NCBI GenBank assembly: GCA_964007475.1
Contig: OZ023273.1
Span: 68,652,445-68,716,444 of the forward strand
Length of the DNA stretch: 64,000 nucleotides
Reading direction: 5' to 3'
DNA from: Hybos culiciformis
Lineage: Eukaryota > Arthropoda > Insecta > Diptera > Hybotidae
Shown: in pieces, positions 44,245 through 57,514 of the stretch
Layout: the number at the start of each line of letters is the position of its first letter
Numbering within the stretch: position 1 is the first letter of the stretch
Position numbers and translations under genes: made by a program
Notes under the pieces: generated by a model
What the model saw: the letters and a program-made list of their open reading frames with translations, nothing else
What the model was told of the DNA's origin: nothing
Database searches by the model: none

Positions 44245-45197
44245 GGGAGTGGCTACAGTTACGGCAACCGTAACTTATTTTTTTTTTTTTAACAGTTACG
44301 GTTAACGTAACTTATTTTTTTTTTTAACAGTTACGGTTAACGTAACTTGTTTTTTTTTTTTAAAGTTACGGCAACCGTAACTTTTAGGTAATGCTTAAAG
44401 TTACGGCAATTTTTTTTTTTTTTTTTTTCGAAAAAAAAAAAATTTATTTAATTTTTTTTTTTTTCTTTTTTTTCTTTTTTTTTTTTTTTAACCCTTTCTT
44501 CGGGATGCGAACCTCGTTCTTTAGCATTTCATTCTACCACTCTACCTCTCGGCTACAGTATTAAAATTATAAACGTGTACAAAATAGAAAATATAAATTA
44601 TGTGTACATGTGAAAGTTATTGACAAGTAAAAACCTTACATCGTCATACAAAAAATGCAAGAATAGTAAAACCTTACAGAGTTCTACAAAAATACAAAAA
44701 AAAGAATTAAAAGCGCGAAGCGCCAAGGCAAAATAAAAAAAAAAAAAAAAAGAAGCCCTAGGGGGTTTGGGGGAGGCGGCGGCGGCCGTCCCCCATTCAG
44801 CATAACAACTTTTTATTTAAAAAAAAAGTCATAATGCTCAAAAAAAACTTTGCCGTAATCACTAAAAAAAAAAAAAAGTTACGTCCGCCGTAACTTTAGA
44901 CAATTTTCTACAGGATTACGGTTGTCGTAACTCTCAAAAAAAAAAAAGAGTTACGTTTGCCGTAACTTTAACCAATTTTCAACAGGATTACGGTTGCCGT
45001 AACTCAAAAAATAAAAAAAGAGTTACGTTTGCCGTAACTTTAGTCAATTTTCAACAGGATTACGGTTGCCGTAACTCTAAAAATAAAAAAAGAGTTACGT
45101 TTGCCGTAACTTTAGTCAATTTTGAACAGGATTACGGTTGCCGTAACTCTCAAAAAAAAAAAAAAGAGTTACGTTTGCCATAACTGTAGACGCTCCC
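44245..45197. mobile_element. GGGAGYG element, copy Y, inverted relative to X
   Basis: Ends GGGAGTGGCTACAGTTACGG and GGGAGCGTCTACAGTTATGG (inward) with a perfect 9-bp duplication ATAAATGAA (44,236-44,244 and 45,198-45,206), the Mutator-like signature. The right half holds four tandem ~65-bp units, each with GTTACGTTTGCCGTAAC and ATTACGGTTGCCGTAAC palindromes. Y carries the same G/C patch and tRNA-like segment as X in opposite orientation. Confidence 0.9.
44501..44555 (-). promoter_or_regulatory. tRNA-like segment in copy Y
   Basis: The minus strand shows TAGCCGAGAGG and GGTTCGCATCC at the same spacing as in copy X. The B box has one change from GGTTCGAATCC. Confidence 0.6.
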
Positions 45198-45206
45198 ATA
45201 AATGAA

Positions 45207-46179
45207 ACATATTTGGTTGATCCTCGAACAAATTTTAAAATTAAAGCATTATAAATGTGGGTGGCCAGATACCTTTATTTATATCGATTCTAACTTTAAA
45301 ATTTGTTCGAGGACAAACGCTTTGATTTTTAAATGAGTGAAAAAAATTATTATATTGTTTTTTTTTTGTTCTTACAATGCCTATTATGGGATTTTAATAC
45401 ACTTTTTTTAATTTGTGATTCAAAATTATTAACACCCATTTGGGATCCACAAGCATCTGAAAGAAAAATATACCAATTTAAAAATTATTAACATTAGTAA
45501 TATAAATTGTTACCATATAAAATTGTTTTAAATAAATTCAGGGCATTTAGGCTTCTTTTGCCTGCACAACCATTTAAATTGAACTCAATATACACAGAAT
45601 CTACCGCTATTTTCCGTAATGCCTTGTCAACACAGCTTTGATCTTCTTAGGTATGTTATCTAGAACAAATAAAAAAATCCATCCGATAAATTTTATTTTT
45701 TAGTCATATAAAATATTTTCTTACCTGCCTCTACTATTTAAGTTTATTACTCAAATTCAGAATAATTGCCTCTTATTTTTTTTTTATATTATTTTAAAAT
45801 TATATTTTTTTATTTAAATTTTTAAAAATAAACTTTAGTTTCTTCCAACCAAAAAAATTTTTTTAACACGTTTTTTTATTTTTTTGGAATTCGTGTTAAA
45901 GTGAGATAACAAAATTGAAGAAAAATATTGCTATCAATGTGTCTTACTTTTTCAATAAAAATTCACTGATGAATCACCAGTGATTCACTATTGCTCAGTA
46001 CATTATAGTAAATAGTAAATACATTCAAGTTTTTTTTATATATAAGATGTAAAAAAACCAACACATTCATAATAAAACTAATTTACATGTATTTGTGACC
46101 GATGAAACTGGTGAAGAAATTTTAGCAGGGATATTTGGTTTTTATATACAGCCGATTCACTGTTTTGACAAGCCCTCTG
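45207..46179. other. AT-rich spacer
   Basis: No gene. TTTAAAATTTGTTCGAGGA and its inverse (about 45,217-45,240 and 45,293-45,315) make a small loop-out palindrome. Confidence 0.45.
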
Positions 46180-46797
46180 TGGCCATTTATGGAACGTAGG
46201 AGAACATATAAAATTTTTATTTTCGTGAAATTTGTATGAAAATATACGAATTCAAATTTTATTTAAGTTATAATTAATTAGTTAATTAATAAAAATTAAT
46301 AGAAAAAATTTTAAGGTCTGCGGAATATCATTGGCAAACAATTCTATAGGTAGAAATAGTTCCATGCATTACTTTTTCATCCAAAATAATTCAAAATCAA
46401 AAAGTGTATTTTTACACCTAACAAAAAAATAAAAATTCAGTACAATTTTCAGTTCATAACAAATATAAAAATGTAAAAAAAAGTTATTATTGGAAATTTT
46501 TATACATTTGGAGTCTAAATAATATTGGTAAGTTTTTTAAATTTAAATTAAAAATAGTTCTTTTTTTTGTACACTTTTTGATTTTGAATTATTTTGGATG
46601 AAAAAGTAATGCATGGAAATATTTCTACCTATAGAATTGTTTGCCAATGATATTCCGCAGACCTTAAATTTTTCCTATTCATTTTTATTAATTAATTAAT
46701 TAATTATAACTTAAATAAAATTTCAATTGGTAAATTTTCATACAAATTTCAAGAAAATAAATATTTTATATGTTCTCCTACGTTCCATAAATGGCCA
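46180..46797. mobile_element. Fold-back element with ~240-bp arms
   Basis: The left arm starts TGGCCATTTATGGAACGTAG and the right arm is its inverse. The match continues for about 240 bp with small changes (ATCATTGGCAAACAATTC, GCATTACTTTTTCATCC), leaving about 140 bp of loop. No target duplication was fixed. Confidence 0.88.
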
Positions 46798-46844
46798 TTG
46801 CAGGCGCTATTTGGACATTTAAACAAGTGAACACAGGCGATGCA

Positions 46845-47322
46845 GGCTTTACGAATAGGCACACTAGGAACGTGCCTAGGGCGGCAGATTTAAAGGAGCG
46901 GCAAAATATAACATAAAACCGATAAAAAAAAATTAAATTAATTTTAAATTAAATAAATTTTTCTATTTGTAGGATTGAATAAATATTTAAGAACGTATTT
47001 AATTTTCAGAATTTATCTGTCACTAGCACATCGTTCTGCTGGAAGCTCGTTTTTTTCTTTGAATAGAATTAAAACTTATCTTCGATCACAATTGAAAGAA
47101 ACGAAATTAAATTATATTTCAATTATGCACATCGACAACGACGTGTTACAAAAAATTTAATTTGAAGGTACATTCGATAAATTTATAAATAAAAAATTTA
47201 GAAAAAAAGAATAAGTAAAGTGAGCTAATTAAAGAACACAATTTGTTTCTTATTTAAATTCCAATAACACTGAAACTCTCAAAAAGTGCCTAGGGGCGGC
47301 ATATTCGTAAATCCGCCTCTGG
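46845..47322. mobile_element. Possible MITE ended by GGCGG-TTTACGAAT
   Basis: TTTACGAATAGGCACACTAG plus GCCTAGGGCGGC on the left corresponds inversely to GCCTAGGGGCGGC, ATTCGTAAATCCGCC on the right. The ends are imperfect and no duplication is confirmed. The 61-codon frame at 46,975 is not recognised. Confidence 0.45.
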
Positions 47323-47583
47323 ATGCATTTCATTATATAAGCAGAATTTTATCAGTATGTACTTGGCATTGTTTTTAAAAAATATTAAATTGAAAATTTC
47401 ATAAGAAAGCGACACCTATTGGAATTCATTTAAACAAATTGGTGGCAACAACGACGGCGACAACGACGACAATGACAGCATTGTCACTGGAATGAACACA
47501 AAAATAACGACGACGGCGACGAAATAAATAAACAGGACAAAATAAACAAATAGAAATATAAACAAAAAAAATATATGGTTGCC

Positions 47584-48253
47584 ATGTACGAGAAGTTATA
47601 CACTTTTTTCAGCGAACCTTGTACACTTTATCGCATGCGAGAAAATTAAAAAATGAAATTATTATTTTTTATCGCATGCGACAAGATTTAAAAATAATTA
47701 ATTTATAAACGTGTTTTAAGGCTTTAAATCAATAAAATTAATTAAAATAATTAATTTTTGATTATTCTGCATCAAAAAAAAATTAATTCTATAGTAGAAA
47801 AAGTAGTTTCTTCGTAATAAAATATTGTACTGTGCACATAAATCTTCGGTGGATGGGCACTTCCAGAAGAGAACCATCCACCGAAGATTTATGTGCACAG
47901 TACAATATTTTATTACGAAGAAACTACTTTTTCTACTATAGAATTAATTTTTTTTTGATGCAGAATAATCAAAAATTAATTATTTTAATTAATTTTATTG
48001 ATTTAAAGCCTTAAAACACGTTTATAAATTAATTATTTTTAAATCTTGTCGCATGCGATAAAAAATAATAATTTCATTTTTTAATTTTCTCGCATGCGAT
48101 AAAGTGTACAAGGTTGCATGCGATAAAAAATAATAATTTAATTTTTTAATTTTCTCGCATGCGATAAAGTGTACAATAAGGTTCGCTGAAAAAAGTGTAT
48201 AACTTCTCGTACATACAAGGTTCGCTGAAAAAAGTGTATAACTTCTCGTACAT
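47584..48253. mobile_element. Near-perfect fold-back element
   Basis: The left arm 47,584-47,856 begins TGTACGAGAAGTTATACAC. A 17-base spacer (47,857-47,873) is followed by the right arm to 48,253. The inner ~200 bp are identical, shown by the same peptide tail being encoded on opposite strands of the two arms. The right arm has gained short tandem duplications of the GCATGCGATAAA and TTCGCTGAAAAAAGTG pieces. Flanking GACGGCGAC-rich sequence (47,455-47,525 and 48,258-48,420) is itself inverted, so it probably sits inside another element. Confidence 0.92.
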
Positions 48254-48420
48254 ACGGTTGCCGTCGTTGTCGCCCGGCGACAAAATAGAAACATTTCTAA
48301 TTTTTCGCCAGGCGGCAATGTCGTTTGTCGCCAGTCGTCTCAATTTTGTTCATTCTCATACAAATATATGGTTTCTATTTTTTTTTGATAGTTGCTATCG
48401 CTGTCGTTGCTGTCGCCCCA

Positions 48421-49876
48421 ATTGTGTTTAGTACATATAGGCGGAAAATCGACATAATAAAGCTGGTTTCCTAGGACAGCATGGATGACATCAATAAAAC
48501 TTTAAGTATACAAATAACGTTGGTTTCCTAAAACTTAACGTAATAAAGCGTTGCCGTAATTCCATTACGACGTAATAACGTTGGTTTCACTATAAAGGAA
48601 GTATAAATAGAGGAACTAGTCCCATACAAAAAATGCTAATAAAAATAGTGAAACAAAAAATAAAACTACTGCAAAAGTCCATTTTTAAATTTTTAGTACT
48701 TTTTTTGCAGCAAATTTTATACAACGGCAATAAAATGTCAATATTTTATTATCATTAGCTGGTTAATCACAAAAAAATATTTTTATACTTCTGTGATATC
48801 TGTCTATTGGTAATGGTAGTTTTTTTATTATTAAGAACAATATATTTTTTAAAGTTTTTCTTATCAAGTCAAGTACAGTACAAGTTATCATTGTTTTACA
48901 GTACAAGTATGACTGTTTTAATTATTAAAGAATTGAAAAGATATGGTGCAGATAAATATGAACCGCCAGATGAATTCATAAAATATTTTCACTTATATAA
49001 ATTTGTCTTATATAAATATAAAAAAAATGAATATAATAATATAATACAAAATATTATATACTATAAATTATAAATATTTTAAAATTTATATAATACAAAA
49101 TATATTATATAATATAAAATATATATAATGTAAAATATATGTATATAAAATAAAATATATATGTATAATATAAAATATATGAAGTATATACCTATTGTAC
49201 AAAAATATGTATTACAAAAACACATTAAATTTTTTTTTTAATTTGTTTTTAAATTTGCTTTATCTATTGAGTTTTATTAGTTAAAAAGAACCCTGAGAGT
49301 CATCATATAAAAAAAATCGTGAACATTTCATTTTTCATATCTACTGCAATTTCACTTGATTTACTACGTTTTTTTCAGAAATCTACTGCATTTAGATAAC
49401 ACAGAAGTGGCAACCCTGATCTCCACCCAATACTTGAGGTCGCGTGATCGCCGTAAAAAAGAATACACTCTAGCATAAAAAATTAATAACCATATTTTAT
49501 TTTTATTTTGATACATACATTATATTTTTTTTTATTTCACAACTTCGATATTTTATTTTTTAATTTTATTGCATAAAATTAAAAAAAAAAATGTGCATGA
49601 AATTTTCTAGATTTGAACGGTGCGGCGCAGCGATAGGACAATTAATTCTAAAAAACTTTATTATCACCGCAGCGCAGCGATGTTGCCCACCTCCAGAGAG
49701 AGAGAGGGACTACCTACATCGTAATAATTTTTCTTATATTTTTTGACAGTTCAAATATATTTTTCGTGGTGTGTGGTTGTACTGTACAATTAATTAATTG
49801 TAGTAATTTTTAAAAAATAAAGAAAAGCTTGAAAAAATTTTAGTCAAATTAATTAAAGGAAAATTTAAAGCTCCGA

Positions 49877-49909
<33 letters not shown>

Positions 49910-51063
49910 AATGATAATTTGTTTATAAAGTTTTAATTCGTTTTTAATTTTTAGCATTTAACGAGAAAATTTTATATATTTTCAATTTTTTTTCTAAGAA
50001 AATTTATTACGAAATCTTTTATTAATAATTTTCGTGTGAATGAAATTTTTATTTATTGTAAAAAAATAAATTAATAAACCAAGTAAGTAATTTTTTTAAA
50101 AAATTTATTTATTTATTTATTTAATTTTTTTTGCTAAAATTAGTAAGAATTCTTTTTTCTTCCTTGTTTTTGATTAAATTTTTTTTGCAACATAAAAATT
50201 GGGAAAAGTATTATGCTAAAATTTTGTTCTCGTTTTATCTAACCTCTCTAGGTACCTACTTACTTTACTTGAGCCCGTAATTTTGGTCGGCTACTCGGCT
50301 CCATGAATTTTGACCATCAGCCCAAAATCACATGGTTGAAAAACATCAAATAATTTTGATATTTTTTATGAGTGCATACCTATAAGTTAAAAGATAAGCT
50401 GAGTAGTGTGTAGTAATGTTGAAAGACTTTTGGATGATTTTAAAAGGCAAGTTTTTCAACTTAGTTTAGGTATAGGTCTGTAGCGAACTTTCAACAAGTT
50501 GGAAGATAATTTGAATGAACATACATTAATCCCTCGATAAGTACCTACCTTAAGTTGAGAAAAAGAAGAATAAAATGATTATCAGTTGGGGGAGGGGGAA
50601 TTTTAGTTTACGTGTATAATTCCGATTTGGCTGAACTAATATGTAGGTACCTACTTATATTTGTGTTAATTTTTCAATTTGTCTCACTTGAATTAAGTGT
50701 TTGTGTGGCTTTTTTTTAAGAACCTACACTTGCAATAATATAGGTATTATTATTGCTAACTACTTACATACGATTACAAAGTTCTTTTTTCTGTGTATAA
50801 CAATGAATATATTACATAAAATCGTATTGACTGTTCCTTGAAGATTCAAGGGGTTACAATTCCTACACAACGCTTGCGGAACCTACTCAAATCATTTTCC
50901 CGATTTCCTTTTTTTTTTTCTTTTTATTTTTTTATTATTTTCAAAAAATTTTTATACATTTCATTGTAACAATAAGTATAAATCATATTACATTTTATAA
51001 AAGAAAGTAAAGAAAAATGACTTAGATTTAATATAATATAATACAAATATAATATATTACAGT
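48421..51063. other. AT-rich region without a supported gene
   Basis: It contains ATAT/TATAAAATAT low complexity (49,070-49,200), a fragment of the SINE body (about 50,655-50,715), and a piece (CCGATTTGGCTGAAC, about 50,617) resembling 42,405-42,420. The 88-codon frame at 48,807 has no recognised content. Confidence 0.45.
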
Positions 51064-51071
51064 ACTTTGCA

Positions 51072-53127
51072 CGAGGGGTCAACCACATCTTAAATAAAAA
51101 TGCAAGTATTCCCAATTTCGGCAATAAACCGTATTTATTGCCATATTGCCAATATATTGCCAATATTCCCAAATATTGCCAATATTCCCAAATATTGTCA
51201 TATGTGACTTGTAGCCCCATCTACGAATGATTTTTGAACTCGTTATCAACAGAATTAGAATGCTCTCATCAAGTAGATGCATTTCAATAAAAAAAATTTG
51301 AAAATCGGTTTATAAATAGCCGAGAAATCTTAATTTTAGTATTTCAGCAGATTTTCAGTATAAATTTTCCTTGCGATTTCAAATTGACTATGTTGGATAA
51401 ATGTCTCTCTACAGCTTTCGTAATTTTCAACCGATCATCAATGTTTAGGTATCAAAATGAAAGTGAGATTGTCTTCTATAATTTAACGAAGTAAAACAAA
51501 AATTTATAATATTAGTTACAATGCCTTTAATGCTTGAAAAAGTGACCGGACTGGGTTTTTTTTATTATTTGAGCATTAAATTCGAAATGCTTGGGCGGTT
51601 TCAATGATGTCGTTGGAGAGGTAATTAGAACAGCTTTCCATTGGTATAAAGTAAATGGTGTTTCCGAGTGTTTCGATGACTTGTTACCGACTTATGAGTA
51701 CAAATGTACAAATATATACATCAAAAAGCATGAAAAATTGCAATTGGTCCATATAAAAAATTCGAGCTGATGCAAACGAACCAAGTATCGTTTTTAACTT
51801 ACTTTTGGGTGAGGATTCAAAAATTATAGTGAGGTCTCTGGAGCATCCATGAAGAAGAAATTTGTTCTGCAGTATTATTGAACTTTTATAAAAATAATTT
51901 TCAATTAATTTTTTCGAAAAATAATTTTTGCCAGAAAAAATTGTTATACATGTTGGGTAGTAAATTATAATACTTTGACGGCATAAGAAAAAGAAAAAAT
52001 GCTACCTATAAAAAAAAACTTACTTAATATTTATAGACTTAGTTACTTAATATTTAAAGACTTTACAATAACTTTTTTTAATATTATGATTAATACTTAT
52101 TATAATTATTATTTTATTTTTTTTTTGGGCTGATTGAATGAAAAAAAAGTATTCTTTGTCTCCTTTCGCTTTCACAAATTGGTTATTTTGTGTAGAAAAT
52201 ATATTTCTTTATTTGTGTAGAAAATATATTTCTTTATTTGTGTAGAAAATATATTTCTTCCTAGTTATTTGTGTAGAAAATATATTTCTTTAGTTATTTG
52301 TGTAGAAATATATTTCTTCATAGTTATTTGTGAACAAAATATATTTCTTCAATGCAAATTATTTGAAAAATATATTTTTGGTAGTTATTGATTTTTCGAT
52401 AAGAAATATATTTCTTCATAAAAAATATATAAGTTAGATAAGAAATATACTTTTTCATAGAAATTATTTGAAAAAAAAAATTTTTTTTCAGTGTTTTGTT
52501 TGGAAATATATTTTAGGTAGAAATTTGTATGCAAATATATTGCAATATCAACTTTTGTTCCACAAATATCAGAGTGATTTATTCCTTGATTAGAACCAAA
52601 GCTACTTAGTTATCTTTGATTAGGAGGAGCGTTGTGGCAGTAACGGTAGTTTCTTTTCTATTTGTTTGTAGTATGTAGAATATTTTCTGTAAAAAGTATA
52701 CATTTGCAATATTTACATAAAAAGCAATACTTAAAGAATGCGTTCCCAAACTGAAATTATTTGAAAACATGTAAAATAACAGCTGTGAAATCGTGTCGTT
52801 CCAACACTAGAAATCCTAGAAATTAAAATAATTTTTCAGTTTCTAAAATATTCTCAGTTTCGGAACGCACTGTTAATTTTTTTATTAGAAAATGTTAATG
52901 TATTGTGTATAATTATGACATTATAGATGAAATATTGCCAAACTATTACTCGTATTCCCAATTTATTGCTCTTATTGCCAATTTATTGCCTAAAATTCCC
53001 TGTATTGCCAAAAATTCCCCTGTATTGCTTTATTGCCGCAAGTAATTGAATTATTCCCTGTATTGCCAACTTATTGCCGTTATTGCCGAAGCAAAATACA
53101 AGTATTCCCTTGGTGGTTGACCCCTCG
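51072..53127. mobile_element. Non-autonomous hAT element, 2.06 kb
   Basis: Perfect 15-bp ends CGAGGGGTCAACCAC, a perfect 8-bp duplication ACTTTGCA (51,064-51,071 and 53,128-53,135), and subterminal clusters of ATTGCCAATATTCCCAA-type words on the left and TATTGCCAATTTATTGCC on the right, probably transposase-binding repeats. No transposase remains. The interior is AT-rich with a minisatellite. Confidence 0.93.
52190..52365. repeat. Minisatellite in the hAT interior
   Basis: About six units of TTTGTGTAGAAAATATATTT, period 26-33 bp, decaying to the right into AAATATATTTCTTC words. Confidence 0.85.
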
Positions 53128-53135
53128 ACTTTGCA

Positions 53136-56100
53136 TTAACCAATTTGTTTTATATTAATATATATAAAAATAATTTGAAAATAATATAGATTCATTACAA
53201 TTTGATTAAGAGTATTAACCTGGGTATTAACCCTATTATAGAATAAGTTCACATTTTACTATATCATCAACTCGAAATCCATAAAATCTTTATTTATTGA
53301 TTTGTTACTATATAAGCATAATGTATTGCTCCAGCACCAGTAGCCTATCTTATAAAAGTATTGCTAGAAAATCGTTAATAACATTCGTGAATTTCTTCAA
53401 AACTAATGCAAATTGCTCAAGTTCTTTTCACGATTTTTAAAAAATATAATTCAAACAAAAATATTATTGTTATATATAATAATGTTGTGGCTGCGTAGTT
53501 TGAGAGAACATACTTAATTATGAATATATTAATCTTCTTTCTTTTTATTTTAGCAACATTATTTAATTCTTTGTTGATAAAAAAAAAAAAAAGTACTCAA
53601 TTTAATTTTTAATTTTCTTGATAAAATATTTAAACAAGCTCAAGCACATTATGATATTTGTGAATATTATTTTTTATGATTTTTTTCATTTTTTTATTGT
53701 TATTTTTTTTTTTTATATTTTAACTCGATTTGCATGGGGATTTTTTTTTTTTGCAAAAAATGTTATCATAAACATAAAAAAATAAATAAAATAAAAAAAA
53801 AAAAAATGAAATATTATTTTGCCGATGTTTTTAGTTACTTAAATGCGTGGCAAAATATAGGTATAGGTACACCTAGCTAGATATCAATAAAAATAAAATA
53901 ATATTGTTTTAAGTAATGCTGCTTATTAATAAGTACAATTTCTTATAAATTTTATTTAGTTATAAATTTTTTTTGGATAAGTATTCAATTTTGAAATTAT
54001 AATTTCAGTTAACATAAAGACATTTTTATATTAAAGTATTATTATCATTTTAATTCACGATACGAAATCACTTTCTGCGAAAAAAAATATAATGTGCATT
54101 TATTTTACATAAGAATAATATATAGAACATATATATATATAGTAACGAAAAGGAAATAGACACGTAAGTGTAGATACCAACAAACATGATACTAACAAAC
54201 ATTGATAATAAAGTATATATGTATTATCAAAACTGTACTTCTGTACTTCTGATTATCACATCCTGATTTCGCCGAAATAAGAAAGGCTAGTGAAATCTGA
54301 GAATCATGTATATTTTATTAGTTTTTTGGTGCTAAATTAAGAAATACCTACTTACCTATTTACGAATTCCGAATGTTCAGAAATAGAGTATCAAAATGAA
54401 TTTCTATTAAGTAAATTAATATTATATTTGATAATAAATTTATATACATAAATGTCTTACCAAGTGTGTATTAGTTTAGGTAAAGTAATAAAATATTATG
54501 ATTTTTTTATTGAAATTAATAAAACTTAATTGCTTAAAGAAGTATGAAAGTTTGCGTAAAATCAAAAACTTAAATAAATGTCTTTCCAAATTTTTGTATG
54601 TACAACACACATTTCTACATTCGAAAAGTCTTCTAAAGATATCTTCGAAAACATTCAGTGCAAGCACTGCATGCAGAAAGGGCTCTTTTGAAGAATTTCC
54701 ACTAATAATTACCAAAAAACCGAACTATAATCTTTGCGTGTTACTGTTAAGTTTATCGACCAATAATAATTTTTTGAAATATTGTAATAATATAGTTTTA
54801 ACTAAATAGTTTTCCTCTTGAAATTTAACTATCTTATACCTCGGGCTTAATAAACATACTTTAAATTTTTTTTTTAATATTTCTAATGACGAGTTAGAGT
54901 ACGAGCTGTTCAAGGAATACTTTGTAAGCTGATTTGGTAAAAACTGATAAGCAAATATTGTGTGCATAACATCGGCATGATTGTCTTAAGTAATTTGAGT
55001 TCTATTATATCTATTTGTAAATATGAATTTTTTTTTAAATTAAATGTTTTTAAGTATGATCAATATTTGATCGGAATTAAATTATTGGGGAACTAAAGAT
55101 TATGAGTTGAAAATATTTTAAATTAATAAAGTGTTCATAAATTAGAATTGATTGCTTTTGTTTGATTCCATAGATCTATCTTATAATATAACCCTGAACG
55201 TCATATAGATTTATTTTTATATGATGACAAGACAAGTTTTTTTTAACCAATATTTCGAACTCGAAGAATTTAGTATTTTTCTGAATAGTAATCAATCTCG
55301 CGAAATCGACTCGATTTTGAAGGCTTACAAATAAGTATTCAAATAACAAAGTATTATACGTTTGCTATCAGATCATTTCTTTATTTGAATTCTTAAAAAC
55401 AAATAAGTACTCTGATGATTGTATGCAAGGGTTAATCTAAAAAATGAGAATAATGTAATAGCGATGATTGCAAAATCTAACCAAAATATTTGGAGTCGAT
55501 GATTCAAAGTTTGAGTAATAAAAATCTGGCATATTATTATTGAAAGGAAGTACCTACTTTATTACATCAGCATCGCAAAATGTAATTGACTATAATAAAA
55601 TAATAATAAATTAAATTAAAATAAATGGGTGGTGTAAAAATATTAAAAAATGTAAAAAAAAAAGTCGGTATATACCTACTTATTCCGAAATGAAAGATAA
55701 ATTTAATGATAAAAAATAATCCCCTTTTTATATTGACTGATACTTATATTTATACTTACATTTTTTTATTTAAAATATTTCCCTTCTTTTATTAATATCA
55801 CATCTAAAAACTCTGGTACTAAGTATCTTCCTTAAAAAATAAATAGAACAAAATAAAGAAATTATTCAAAATTCTAATTATGTATAGTTATTAGAAAAGA
55901 AAATGATGTTTATTTTCAAACCTAACATTGAAAAATAATATTGATTTCGTTTTATATTATGCATGATAACCTTTATTAAAGTTAACAGAAATATAAAGTA
56001 AATTCTATGTTTGTATGTTAGTAATTTTTTTTGTTTAATACAATTTGATTCTGTAGGTTTATTAGTCTCACGAGCTCGTAAAAATTTTATTTATATATAT

Positions 56101-57163
56101 TATATATACTTATAATACTTCAAGTTAGTTAATTGATAATTTGTAAAGAAATAAATATATATAATATTGTTTTTATTATGTCTGTTGAATATAATGAAAT
56201 TGTGTATACGAGAAAATTGGAAAAATATATAATACGTAAGTACTTTATACTTATATACTTACTTAATATAGTTTTGAGTAAAATAAAATTGAAAGTTACA
56301 ATAATAGAATGTCCATGTTGTACTTCTAAAATCGACTACGGGGAATCCATTGGTGTTTTAATAAAAAAAACAATAAGTATATACCTCGATAAGTACCTAA
56401 CAGTAAGTATATAATACGTATCATCATTTTTAATTCAACAGACAATGTATTATTTTAGTAATGCATATTTAATACCTAATAATCCCATTAAATTTTTTTT
56501 TATTAATTTTGTAACAATCCAGTTTTGAAATATTTAAATGTAGGTACTTAACTTTAGTTTCAGTTGATTTTTTCGTAACAGTGGTAGTAACAATGGAAGC
56601 AAACTCCAAAAATGATTTTTAATATAAAATCGGCATTTATATTAACTAAAAATTCATTATTGTGTTTTTATTGACGAACATTTATTTTAGTCTCGGATTT
56701 AGGTTTTAGGGTTTTACCTAAAGTTTTATAATTAGGTAGGTAGAGGTATATACTTACCTAATTTCAAATTAAAATTTAATATTATTTTTCATTTCACCTC
56801 AACTTTAACTTTTTAATTTAATAATAAAGATTGGAATACTTATCTTATTATTTTGACTTTATTGTAATCAAGTTTTAATTGATCAAAGTAAATTGACGTG
56901 ATAAGAAATCGGTGAAATTTTTTTTTTTTTAATTTTGAGTAACTGAAATAATTTTGAGTAACTATAGTTAGCATAGGAATATCATTTATTTTATTTCTAT
57001 GAAAAAATCAACTTTAATTCTGTAACTATAGTATCTACTAACTCTACTAAGATGTAGTAAAAAAAATCGATCTTTTAGCAGATAACCCAATAGTAAAATG
57101 ACACAATCTATATCTTCTTAAGTTCAAATCTTAATTTCGAAATTTATTTTTTGCTATAATAAG
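53136..57163. other. AT-rich region, no convincing gene
   Basis: Minus-strand frames 54,725-54,967 and 54,476-54,715 lie in line, separated by one stop, and together give about 165 codons (SSLEILKKKFKVCLLSPRYK, then NVFEDIFRRLFECRN). This could be a decayed gene, but I recognise no family and the plus strand is open there too. The frame at 56,133-56,414 has a CPCC motif and nothing else notable. Confidence 0.4.
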
Positions 57164-57183
57164 TGTACGGTAATTACCGTACA
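57164..57183. repeat. Perfect 20-bp palindrome
   Basis: TGTACGGTAATTACCGTACA is its own reverse complement and stands in plain AT-rich sequence. Confidence 0.9.
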
Positions 57184-57514
57184 GAAATAATATTTTTATC
57201 ATGAAAAATGACTAATAAATAATAACAATAGAAAAATATCTACACACATCGGTACATACTTTATAAATAATGTAATTTGGTTTATCAGTCCATCTTAATT
57301 TTATTGTATTTTTGTGAATACGTTCTATACATCCAGTAAGTGATAAAAAATAAATAATGTTGTACTTATTGTAATTTTTGTATTATTTACAAAGTTTGTT
57401 TCATTTTACAGAAAAACATTTTTGTAATAAATGAGGTTTCAAGACTTCCGTCGAAAGTATATTATGTTATTTTACATAGCCGAACAAATATATAATTAAG
57501 TAAATGGGCCTAAA

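Noticed and set aside
47716..48014. Mirrored 60-codon frames on both strands
   Set aside because: They are the same sequence in the two arms of a fold-back element.
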